Shown here: piece by piece, positions 1-7,637 of the stretch
How positions within the stretch are numbered: position 1 is the stretch's first letter
Layout of the letters: every line of letters starts with the position of its first letter
DNA from: Halieaceae bacterium
GTDB lineage: Bacteria > Pseudomonadota > Gammaproteobacteria > Pseudomonadales > Halieaceae
DNA: 27,252 nucleotides
Reading direction: 5' to 3'
Assembly: GCA_011524755.1 (NCBI GenBank)
Contig: WTJR01000098.1
Coordinates: 1 to 27,252, forward strand
Notes under the pieces: model-generated
Told to the model about the DNA's origin: nothing
Databases searched by the model: none
What the model saw: the letters and a program-made list of their open reading frames with translations, nothing else
Program-made: the position numbers and the translations under genes

Positions 1-3000
1 TGATCCTTGACCAGCAAGTCGCGGTTCTGCTCGTAGACTTCGCTGTAGGCCGTTGCCTCGATCTGCCCCGTACCGTCATCAAGCTGCAGGACCGCCATCG
101 TACCGCGCTGTGTCTTGACCAATCTCACATCCACAATGAGCCCCGCGACCCACTGCTTACTTCCGGTGGTTAACTCCCTGATGGAACGGGGGGAGAACTT
201 TCGTACCTCTTGCTCAAATTCATCCATCGGATGACCACTCAGAAAGCTTCCGAGACTCTCTTTCTCGCCCGCAAGGATGTCTCGCAGCGTCCAGGAGCGC
301 GCGCGCCGATGATCGCGATAGGGGTCGCCTGATCCAGAGGTAGGTACCACCTCTCCGAACAGGTCACCCATGCCAGCGGCCTCGTTTGCAGCCGATTGCT
401 CTGCCGCTCTGAGGGCGTCATCGAGTGCTGACATCAGCACCGAGCGCTCAGCGCCGAGTTCATCAAGCGCGCCACTTTTGATGAGTGCTTCGAGTGCTCT
501 TCGGTTGACCTTGCGTGGATCCGTGCGACTACAAAGATCAAACAAGTCAGCAAACGGCTTTTCCTCGCGGGCAGCTAAAAGATCCTCGATTGGACCTTCA
601 CCCAAACCCTTGATACCGCCCAGACCATAAATAATGTGCCCTTCAGCATTAACAGAGAAATGGTGCTGCCCCTCCAAGACGTTGGGGGCTCGCACAGTTA
701 ATCCCATACGACGGCACTCATCGCGCAACCCCAATAACTTGTCTGTGTTATCAATTTCCGAACTCATGACAGCAGCCATAAACTCAGATGGGTAGTGCCG
801 CTTCAACCAGGCCGTTTGATAACTTACCAGTGCATAGGCTGCAGAGTGGGACTTGTTAAAACCGTAGCCAGCAAACTTTTCAACCAAGTCGAAGATCTTC
901 ATCGCCAGGGTCGGATCAACGCCTTTGTCTTTCGCCCCTTCCTCAAAAACGGAGCGCTGCTTGGCCATTTCCTCCGGTTTTTTCTTACCCATGGCACGTC
1001 GCAGCAGATCAGCGCCTCCGAGCGTATAGCCGGCGAGTTCCTGTGCGATCTGCATGACCTGCTCTTGGTAAAGAATAATCCCGTAGGTGGGCTCAAGAAT
1101 GGGCTTCAACCACTCGTGTTGATACTGCGCGTCGGGATAAGAAACCTGCTCTCTCCCGTGCTTACGATCAATAAAATTCTCAACCATCCCGGACTGAAGT
1201 GGACCCGGTCTGAACAAGGCGACCAGGGCGATGATATCTTCAAAGCAATCAGGCCTCAGATTCTTGATCAACTCCTTCATACCGCGGCTTTCAAGCTGGA
1301 ATACGGCGGTTGTCTCAGCGCTCTGAAGTAGGCTGTAAACCGCGTTGTCATCGAGAGGAATCTGATTAATGTCGACAGGCGACTCGATGTCAGCGCGCTT
1401 ATTAATCATCGCCACTGCCCAATCGATGATGGTCAGTGTTCTGAGACCCAGGAAGTCGAATTTGACGAGACCGGCGTCCTCAACATCATTTTTGTCATAC
1501 TGAGTAACAAGACCTTGTCCTTCCTCGTCGCAGAACAAGGGTGAGAAATCGGTCAGTTTTGAGGGCGCGATAACCACGCCGCCCGCATGCTTGCCCGCAT
1601 TTCGGGTAAGTCCCTCGAGCTGGATCGCCATGTCCCAAATTTCTTGAGCGGCGCTATCCTCTTGTAGGAGATTAACTAGCTGTTCTTCTTGCTCGATCGC
1701 TTTTTCAAGCGTCATTCCCACTTCAAATGGAATAAGTTTGGACATCTTATCGGCAAGGGCGTAAGGCTTATCCTGAACCCGAGCGACATCACGCACGACC
1801 GCTTTCGCTGCCATTGTCCCAAAGGTGATGATCTGCGATACCGCATTCCTGCCGTAGGTATTTGCCACGTAATCGATGACTTCGTCGCGCCTGTCCATAC
1901 AAAAATCGACGTCGAAGTCAGGCATTGAAACGCGCTGCGGATTCAAAAATCGCTCGAACAGTAAGTCGTATTCGATCGGGTCGAGATCCGTAATTTCGAG
2001 TGCATAGGCGACGAGAGAGCCAGCACCCGAGCCCCTCCCTGGCCCCACAGGGATACCGTTCGCTTTGCCCCAGCGAATGAAGTCCATGACCACCAGAAAA
2101 TAGCCGGGAAAACCCATTTGATTGATGATGTCGAGTTCAAACTTCAGGCGGTCCCGGTACACCGACTCATCATCGACCTCGAGTAATGCAAGACGCTGAT
2201 CTAACCCTTCGTTTGAAAGGTTTTCCAAATGCTGCTCGATACTGACCCCATCGGGGGTCGGAAAGTCGGGCAGGTAGGCTTTGCCCAGTTCAATCTCTAC
2301 TGTGCATCGTTGGGCAATGTGAACGGTATTCTCAATCGCTTCCGGGATATCTTGAAATAGGTCCGCCATCTCTTCGGGCGAGCGTAAATACTGTTGCTCC
2401 GAAAAATGTCGAGGCCTCCGCGGGTCATTGAGCGTTCGACCATCGCCAATACAGACACGCGCCTCGTGCGCATCGAACTCATCAGGCGTTAGAAAGCAGA
2501 CTTCATTTGTCGCCACAACAGGACAATCTGTACGAGCCGCAAGCGTCACAGCGGCATGCAGATAGTCTTCTTCGTATTCTCGGCCTGTTCGCTGAAGCTC
2601 CAAATAAAAACGCTCAGGAAAGCGACTCATCCACCACGAGAGCGCCTGCTCCGCGTCACTCTCCCTTCCCGCCAGCAAGTGCTGCCCCACATCGCCGTTT
2701 CGGCCACCTGACAGCGCGAGGAGACCCTCGCTGTGTGACTCGATCCAGTCTCGGCGTAGCAGTGGCCGGCCAAGAATCTGGCCCTCTTGGTAAGCCCGCG
2801 AAATGAGGACGGTTAAGTTTCGGTAACCCGTATGATTTTGCGCGAGAAAGGTAATCTGACTGCGGCGATCATCGGCTTCGAGCAGCTCAAAGTCTGCTCC
2901 GACAATCAGCTTAACGCCCTCGCGTTCGGCTGCCTTGTACGCTTTGATAAGACCAAAAAAATTATTTCTATCCGTTATTGCAACCGCGGGCATATCAGCC

Positions 3001-3104
3001 GAGGCCACAGACTTCATGAGCGGACCCACGCGAACAAGCCCATCAATCAGGGAGAATTCGGAGTGAACACGAAGGTGAACGAACGAGGTGGACATACCCA
3101 CCAT
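1..3104 (-). CDS. dnaE: DNA polymerase III alpha subunit (3' end cut by window)
   Basis: Replicative DNA polymerase catalytic subunit; it polymerises both strands at the fork within the holoenzyme. I translated the minus strand from the ATG at 3104 and found one open frame of 1034 codons reaching base 1. The E. coli protein is about 1160 residues, so roughly the last 130 are missing. The N-terminus has the PHP domain opening FVHLRVHSEFSLIDG. The polymerase motif PDFDVDF gives D398 and D400, and KFDFLGLRTLTIID gives D550; these correspond to the E. coli catalytic Asp401, Asp403 and Asp555. Near the edge an OB-fold segment begins (WVAGLIVDVRLVKTQRG). An in-frame ATG at 3095 (MSTSFVHLRVH) is an alternative start. 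I prefer 3104 because AAGAGG lies about five bases upstream. It follows rnhB by 17 bases, the usual order in gammaproteobacteria. Confidence 0.97.
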   Translation of the reverse strand, partial: MVGMSTSFVHLRVHSEFSLIDGLVRVGPLMKSVASADMPAVAITDRNNFFGLIKAYKAAEREGVKLIVGADFELLEADDRRSQITFLAQNHTGYRNLTVLISRAYQEGQILGRPLLRRDWIESHSEGLLALSGGRNGDVGQHLLAGRESDAEQALSWWMSRFPERFYLELQRTGREYEEDYLHAAVTLAARTDCPVVATNEVCFLTPDEFDAHEARVCIGDGRTLNDPRRPRHFSEQQYLRSPEEMADLFQDIPEAIENTVHIAQRCTVEIELGKAYLPDFPTPDGVSIEQHLENLSNEGLDQRLALLEVDDESVYRDRLKFELDIINQMGFPGYFLVVMDFIRWGKANGIPVGPGRGSGAGSLVAYALEITDLDPIEYDLLFERFLNPQRVSMPDFDVDFCMDRRDEVIDYVANTYGRNAVSQIITFGTMAAKAVVRDVARVQDKPYALADKMSKLIPFEVGMTLEKAIEQEEQLVNLLQEDSAAQEIWDMAIQLEGLTRNAGKHAGGVVIAPSKLTDFSPLFCDEEGQGLVTQYDKNDVEDAGLVKFDFLGLRTLTIIDWAVAMINKRADIESPVDINQIPLDDNAVYSLLQSAETTAVFQLESRGMKELIKNLRPDCFEDIIALVALFRPGPLQSGMVENFIDRKHGREQVSYPDAQYQHEWLKPILEPTYGIILYQEQVMQIAQELAGYTLGGADLLRRAMGKKKPEEMAKQRSVFEEGAKDKGVDPTLAMKIFDLVEKFAGYGFNKSHSAAYALVSYQTAWLKRHYPSEFMAAVMSSEIDNTDKLLGLRDECRRMGLTVRAPNVLEGQHHFSVNAEGHIIYGLGGIKGLGEGPIEDLLAAREEKPFADLFDLCSRTDPRKVNRRALEALIKSGALDELGAERSVLMSALDDALRAAEQSAANEAAGMGDLFGEVVPTSGSGDPYRDHRRARSWTLRDILAGEKESLGSFLSGHPMDEFEQEVRKFSPRSIRELTTGSKQWVAGLIVDVRLVKTQRGTMAVLQLDDGTGQIEATAYSEVYEQNRDLLVKD

Positions 3105-3121
3105 TAAACCTCTTCTTAACG

Positions 3122-3718
3122 CTAAATCAAACGGGCAACAGGGCCAAAACTTCGTCGATGTATGGGGGTGACCCCAAGGCGCGCCAGTGCGTCGAGATGT
3201 TGAGCTGTTGGATAGCCTTTGTGCTTCGCAAGCCCGTAACCCGGGTACTTCTCATCCAACTCGAGCATCTCCCTGTCTCGTGTCACTTTGGCTAGCACAG
3301 AGGCAGCACTGATACACGGGATGCTACCGTCCCCACCCACAATTGCCTCCGCCGAAAATTGCCAGGCAGGCAATTTATTGCCATCTACCAGCACGTGATC
3401 AGGCAGCGGCGATAGTGATTCGACAGCCCGTTTCATCGCTAAGAGCGAAGCGTTGAGGATATTTAAGCGATCTATCTCCTCAACGCTGGCGCGCCCGATC
3501 GACCAGGCCACTGCCGATGCCTTGATTTCATCGAACAAGCGTTCTCGCTTGCGCTCGGTTAACTTTTTAGAGTCATTCAACCCCTCAGGAATCGATGACC
3601 CCAAAATGACTGCCGCTGCCACAACGTCGCCGGCAAGCGGACCGCGGCCTACCTCGTCGCAACCGGCTGTCCAGACAGGTGCCGTTACTCCCTGCACGTT
3701 TATAGTTTCAGTCGGCAT
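3122..3718 (-). CDS. rnhB: Ribonuclease HII
   Basis: Cleaves the RNA strand of RNA-DNA hybrids and starts removal of single ribonucleotides misincorporated in DNA. The metal-binding acidic residues are visible: D21 and E22 in the hallmark GCDEVGRGPLAGDVV, D112 in VLVDGNKLP, and D130 just before the ISAASVLAKVTRDRE segment. I chose the ATG at 3718 (MPTETINVQG), giving 198 residues, the same length as the E. coli enzyme. A longer frame to 3775 would add 19 basic residues that lie inside lpxB and match nothing in the family. The chosen start overlaps the lpxB stop by 11 bases, suggesting translational coupling. Confidence 0.95.
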   Translation of the reverse strand: MPTETINVQGVTAPVWTAGCDEVGRGPLAGDVVAAAVILGSSIPEGLNDSKKLTERKRERLFDEIKASAVAWSIGRASVEEIDRLNILNASLLAMKRAVESLSPLPDHVLVDGNKLPAWQFSAEAIVGGDGSIPCISAASVLAKVTRDREMLELDEKYPGYGLAKHKGYPTAQHLDALARLGVTPIHRRSFGPVARLI

Positions 3719-4850
3719 GATCCGCCAAGAGCTCCTCAATCGCATCCACAGATCGCGTCGCAAAATCGCTACCAATACGCGTACTCAACTCAGCAAAACG
3801 CAGGCGCTGCGTATCACCGGCAGTGCCAAACGACTCAAGAACCGATTGGTATAAGTTATCGACTGTTGCCTCGCCTTGCAGGAACTCGGGAACAACAGAT
3901 TCGCCTGCAATGATATTGGGGAGACCTACAAACGGTGATGTCACCATCCTGCTCAGAATTTGCCACGATAACCAGGCCATACGGTAGGCGATCGTAATGG
4001 GTCTGCCGATGAGCATCGCTTCCAGGGTCGTAGTACCCGAGGCGCAAAGGATGGAGTCAGAAGCCACCATCGCAAGTCGACTCTGCCCCTCAATGACGGA
4101 GAAACGATCATCCTCAATAGGCATAAAGTGTTGTATTTGCTCTAGGCGTTCGAGAGATGCCGCAGGCACAACGACTTCAAGCTCGCTGTCAGACGCCAAC
4201 AATTTCATGACTACTTGGGCAAATATGGGGCCTAAGTGTTCGATCTCGCTAGCACGACTACCGGGCATGCATACCAACACTTGCCCTTCTTGGGATAAGC
4301 CCAGGTATTTTCGTGCAGTTTCCTGGTCAGGGAGAGCTGATAACTCCTCTATCAATGGGTGCCCCACCAAAGCAGCCCTGACACCGTGCTGTTCGTAAAA
4401 ATCTCGCTCAAACGGCAGCAGGCATAGCATCAAATCAACCGCTTTCTTGATCTTATGAATTCTTCCCGGGCGCCACGCCCAGACCGACGGGCTGACTAGG
4501 TGAGCTGTTTTGATGCCGTTGCGACGAAGTCTCTGCTCGAGCGCCAAGTTGAAATCGGGACTGTCGATACCCAAAAAGAGCTGCGGCTGTTGCTTGATCA
4601 TGTGCTGCCCAACTGAACGTCGAATGGACAGCAGCTCTGGTAGCCGCTTGAGCGGCTCTACCAAACCGAAAACCGATAATCGCTCCATGTCATGCAGGCT
4701 TGTAAGCCCATGGAGAGCCATCTGCTCGCCACCAATGCCGGAAAACGATACATCACTATGCCGGCGCTTAAGCTCCCGCAGTACCGCGCCCCCCAGAATG
4801 TCGCCGCTTTTTTCACCGGCCAGGACACCGATGTGTTGCGATTGACCCAT
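3708..4850 (-). CDS. lpxB: Lipid-A-disaccharide synthase
   Basis: Glycosyltransferase that joins UDP-2,3-diacylglucosamine and lipid X to form the lipid A disaccharide at the inner face of the cytoplasmic membrane. The product has 380 residues, against 382 in E. coli. Family segments are clear: GEKSGDILGGAVL at the N-terminus, SPSVWAWRPGRIHKIKK, CMPGSRASEIEHLGP, and the nucleotide-sugar-binding CASGTTTLEAMLIGRP near residue 280. Its ATG shares one base with the lpxA stop codon (TAATG), so ribosomes can pass directly from lpxA to lpxB. At the other end it overlaps rnhB. Confidence 0.97.
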   Translation of the reverse strand: MGQSQHIGVLAGEKSGDILGGAVLRELKRRHSDVSFSGIGGEQMALHGLTSLHDMERLSVFGLVEPLKRLPELLSIRRSVGQHMIKQQPQLFLGIDSPDFNLALEQRLRRNGIKTAHLVSPSVWAWRPGRIHKIKKAVDLMLCLLPFERDFYEQHGVRAALVGHPLIEELSALPDQETARKYLGLSQEGQVLVCMPGSRASEIEHLGPIFAQVVMKLLASDSELEVVVPAASLERLEQIQHFMPIEDDRFSVIEGQSRLAMVASDSILCASGTTTLEAMLIGRPITIAYRMAWLSWQILSRMVTSPFVGLPNIIAGESVVPEFLQGEATVDNLYQSVLESFGTAGDTQRLRFAELSTRIGSDFATRSVDAIEELLADHAD

Positions 4851-5620
4851 TATCGGACGATACCGCGCTCGGACGACTTTAGAGATTCCAGCAACGGTGT
4901 TATTTCGGGCGTATCAGCCGCCATTTCTTCCAATCGCTCCATCGCGATCTCGAGTGTCAGGCCCTGACGGTATATGAGCTTAAATGCTCGGCGTAAGTCT
5001 GAGAGCGAGGCATCACTGAATCCACGGCGGCGCAGGCCTTCGGTATTGATGGTTCTCGCTTCGGCCGGACTCCCTGATACGGTGACATAAGCAGGTACAT
5101 CTTTACCAATTGCCGTGCCCATACCACTAAAGCTATGAGCGCCAATTTTGCAGAATTGGTGAACCAAGGTGTATCCCGACAAGATTGCCCAGTCGTCAAC
5201 AACGACGTGACCCGCCAACGCCGTATTGTTCACAAGAATCGTGTGGTCCTTCACAACACTATCGTGACCGATATGCACGTAGCACATGATGAGGTTGTTG
5301 TTTCCCACGTAAGTATCGCCTCGGTCCTGCACGGTACCTCGGTGAATCGTCACGCTCTCGCGTATGACGTTGTCGTTACCAATCGTGACCGTCGTAGGCT
5401 CGCCCTTATACTTCAGGTCAGGTGTGGCCTCGCCAATCGAGCTAAATTGGAAGATGTGGTTCCTAGCACCAATCTGGGTAGGCCCCTTGATCACCACATG
5501 GGGTTCGATAATCGTCCCCTCGCCAATCACAACCCCCGGACCGATGACACTGTAGGGACCCACCGTCACGGAGGGGTGCAGATCAGCCTTAGGGTCAATA
5601 ATGGCGGTGGGATGAATCAT
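4850..5620 (-). CDS. lpxA: UDP-N-acetylglucosamine acyltransferase
   Basis: First step of lipid A synthesis: transfers a 3-hydroxyacyl chain from acyl carrier protein to the 3-OH of UDP-GlcNAc. The 256-residue protein shows the left-handed beta-helix of hexapeptide repeats (for example IGPGVVIGEGTIIEPHVVI). The catalytic histidine motif YVHIGHDS gives H119, equivalent to E. coli His125. The acyl-pocket segment GAHSFSGMGTAIGKDVP has Met167 where E. coli has Gly173; Met at this place is the Pseudomonas aeruginosa state associated with 10-carbon chains. The helical C-terminal domain begins near residue 190. Three bases separate its ATG from the fabZ stop. Confidence 0.98.
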   Translation of the reverse strand: MIHPTAIIDPKADLHPSVTVGPYSVIGPGVVIGEGTIIEPHVVIKGPTQIGARNHIFQFSSIGEATPDLKYKGEPTTVTIGNDNVIRESVTIHRGTVQDRGDTYVGNNNLIMCYVHIGHDSVVKDHTILVNNTALAGHVVVDDWAILSGYTLVHQFCKIGAHSFSGMGTAIGKDVPAYVTVSGSPAEARTINTEGLRRRGFSDASLSDLRRAFKLIYRQGLTLEIAMERLEEMAADTPEITPLLESLKSSERGIVR

Positions 5621-5623
5621 CGT

Positions 5624-6055
5624 TTAGCGGTCCGCGCACAAGATAGTGGCTGTAGCTGCCGTTTCACCCTCGACCGATGCACGAACATCAAACTTCCAGA
5701 TGCCTCTTTTCTCGCTCACAATCGAGGCCTCCAGAGTGACTCGGTCACCGGGAACGCAGGGTCGCTTGAACCTTAGTTTGTCGGTTCCTACCAGATAGTA
5801 GATAGACCCATCTTCTGGCGTTTTACCCATGGTTGCGAAACCCAGAATACCCGCCGCTTGCGCCATAGCCTCAACCAATAAAACACCGGGAAACACGGGG
5901 TTACCGGGGAAGTGGCCGTCGAAGTACGGCTCATTAATGCTGAGATTTTTATAAGCCTCAATCGAGACGCCAGGATCAATCGACACAACCCGATCTACAA
6001 ACAGAAACGGATAGCGATGAGGCAAATGACGGCGAATGTCTTCAATATCCATCAT
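5624..6055 (-). CDS. fabZ: 3-hydroxyacyl-[acyl-carrier-protein] dehydratase
   Basis: Removes water from 3-hydroxyacyl-ACP in type II fatty acid elongation. It competes with LpxA and LpxD for the same 3-hydroxyacyl-ACP, which explains its place between lpxD and lpxA. The 143-residue product has the hot-dog-fold active-site segment HFPGNPVFPGVLLVEAMAQ, with H48 and E62 as the catalytic pair, and the N-terminal LPHRYPFLFVDRV. Two adjacent ATG codons (6055 and 6052) are possible starts. A TAGGA stretch overlapping the lpxD stop lies about 11 bases upstream of the first, and the choice changes only one Met. Confidence 0.97.
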   Translation of the reverse strand: MMDIEDIRRHLPHRYPFLFVDRVVSIDPGVSIEAYKNLSINEPYFDGHFPGNPVFPGVLLVEAMAQAAGILGFATMGKTPEDGSIYYLVGTDKLRFKRPCVPGDRVTLEASIVSEKRGIWKFDVRASVEGETAATATILCADR

Positions 6056-6067
6056 GATGTTGGTGTC

Positions 6068-7099
6068 CTATGAATTACTTTTGGCCTTTTCAGCCAAGGC
6101 TTTCTCCAACGCTTCAATGCGTTTAGCCATGTCGTTCAGTTTCTCGTAGCGAGCCGCATTACGGGCCCAGTCTCGGGTCGGCATCAGACCAGTACCAGAG
6201 GCGTAGTGACCGGGCTCTGTGACGCTCCGAGAGACTCTTCCCTGCCCGCCTATATGAACATCGTTGGCAATCTCAAGGTGGCCGGCAAAACCCGCTTGAC
6301 CGCCGACTGTGCAACGCTCGCCCAGCTTTGCGCCACCTGCAAACCCAACCTGCCCCGCAACCGCGGATCGCGCACCAATGGTGACGCCGTGCGCGATGTG
6401 TACCAGATTGTCGATGATGACATCGTCTTCAATCACAGTGTTGTCCAGCGCGCCACGATCAATGGCACAACCGGCACCAATTTCCACCCGATCGCCAATG
6501 CTGACGGAACCCAGCTGGAGAATCTTCTCCCACCCACTGCTTGTCGGTGCGAACCCGAAACCATCTGACCCAATCACCGTATTGGCATGAATCAGACACC
6601 CGTGACCAACTGTGACGCCGTGATACAGCCTGACCCCGGATCGTATCTCGGTGGCATCACCAATTTTTACGTCAGAGCCCACCCAGACATTGGGTCCAAT
6701 CCAGGCGTTATCACCGAGGACTACCCCATCCTCAAGCACGGCACCCGCATCAATGGTGACATTTGTGCCCAATCGCACCGTCGTCGCGACAACGGCTGTC
6801 TCATGCACACACCCCGATGGCTGCGGTCGGTTATCGAATAAACGCGTTGCTCTCGCGAAATCAATATAAGGTTGGGCACTTAAGAGTACGGCACCCGTGT
6901 AATCGCCAGCCCATTCCTCAGGACAAATAACGGCGGTTACCAAAGAGGTAGCCAGCTGCTTTGAAAACTTTTTTTGTGCCACAAAGGAGAGGTCACCCTC
7001 TCCGGCAGAATCAAGAGAAGCTAGGCGGGACAACGGGGTTTCCGGATTACCACGAAACGGCAAATCCAGTGCCTTGGCGATGTCGCCTAGCGTCGGCAT
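6068..7099 (-). CDS. lpxD: UDP-3-O-(3-hydroxyacyl)glucosamine N-acyltransferase
   Basis: Third committed lipid A step: adds the second 3-hydroxyacyl chain at the 2-amino group of the UDP-sugar. The protein has 343 residues (E. coli 341). It shows an N-terminal uridine-binding domain to about residue 100, then a long hexapeptide-repeat helix. The catalytic-region motif NLVHIAHGVTIG carries H234 and H237. A short charged C-terminal helix from about residue 318 (KLNDMAKRIEALEKALAEKA) resembles the coiled-coil tail of the trimer. One base separates the skp stop from this ATG (TAATATG), with AAGAG just upstream. Confidence 0.97.
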   Translation of the reverse strand: MPTLGDIAKALDLPFRGNPETPLSRLASLDSAGEGDLSFVAQKKFSKQLATSLVTAVICPEEWAGDYTGAVLLSAQPYIDFARATRLFDNRPQPSGCVHETAVVATTVRLGTNVTIDAGAVLEDGVVLGDNAWIGPNVWVGSDVKIGDATEIRSGVRLYHGVTVGHGCLIHANTVIGSDGFGFAPTSSGWEKILQLGSVSIGDRVEIGAGCAIDRGALDNTVIEDDVIIDNLVHIAHGVTIGARSAVAGQVGFAGGAKLGERCTVGGQAGFAGHLEIANDVHIGGQGRVSRSVTEPGHYASGTGLMPTRDWARNAARYEKLNDMAKRIEALEKALAEKAKSNS

Positions 7100-7100
7100 A

Positions 7101-7613
7101 TTACTCTTGTGGTAACTGGTTCAGCTTGTCAGTGACCTTCGCAGTAATGTTGTAGGAAGGGTCAAAATGAATCACTGACTGTCCTGGAAGCAACAGCGCG
7201 ATATTATCTGTCTGGATTACCTCTCTCAGGACCTGCTGAGCCGCTGGCGCCAGCTCCTGGAGCACGCTCTGTAGGTTCTGCTGCTGAAGCGACTGGAGCT
7301 TTTTGACAACGTACTCAAGATCAGCATTCTTGCTCGCCAATTTCTGACGTGCGGCCACTTGCTCATCCTCACTCATCGCTGCCTGATCCCGCTGGAAATT
7401 TTGTACCAGCTTGTCAAATTCGGCCTTGAGGTTATCGAATTCAGCGCGATCCTCAGCAAACGCCTCGCTCGCCTCAAAATCACGAATTCGCTGCTGAGCT
7501 AGGTCCGTCTGAAGAATTGCTTGCTCTAAATCTACGACGGCAGTGCGGCCTTGCGCGTGCGCGACGGTCGATGCAATCAACAGTGCCATAACGGCGATCA
7601 TGCGGAACAACAT
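7101..7613 (-). CDS. skp: Periplasmic OmpH/Skp-family chaperone
   Basis: Trimeric 'jellyfish' chaperone that holds unfolded outer-membrane proteins in the periplasm on the way to BamA. The 170-residue product begins with a signal peptide (MLFRMIAVMALLIASTVAHA, cut expected before QGRTAVVD). A mature start with a beta-strand (TAVVDLEQAILQTD) is followed by a long charged, glutamine-rich coiled coil at about residues 45-125, and then a C-terminal strand region. Sequence identity within this family is low, so the call rests on length, signal peptide, coiled coil and position between bamA and lpxD, which is diagnostic. AGGAGG lies about nine bases before the ATG. Confidence 0.93.
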   Translation of the reverse strand: MLFRMIAVMALLIASTVAHAQGRTAVVDLEQAILQTDLAQQRIRDFEASEAFAEDRAEFDNLKAEFDKLVQNFQRDQAAMSEDEQVAARQKLASKNADLEYVVKKLQSLQQQNLQSVLQELAPAAQQVLREVIQTDNIALLLPGQSVIHFDPSYNITAKVTDKLNQLPQE

Positions 7614-7637
7614 GTGGGTTAACCTCCTGGTTAGTTA

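Noticed and set aside
5135..5776. Plus-strand frame of 213 codons opposite lpxA and fabZ
   Set aside because: It is antisense to two certain genes. The product is a repetitive Val/His/Asn-rich pattern mirroring the hexapeptide repeats of LpxA.
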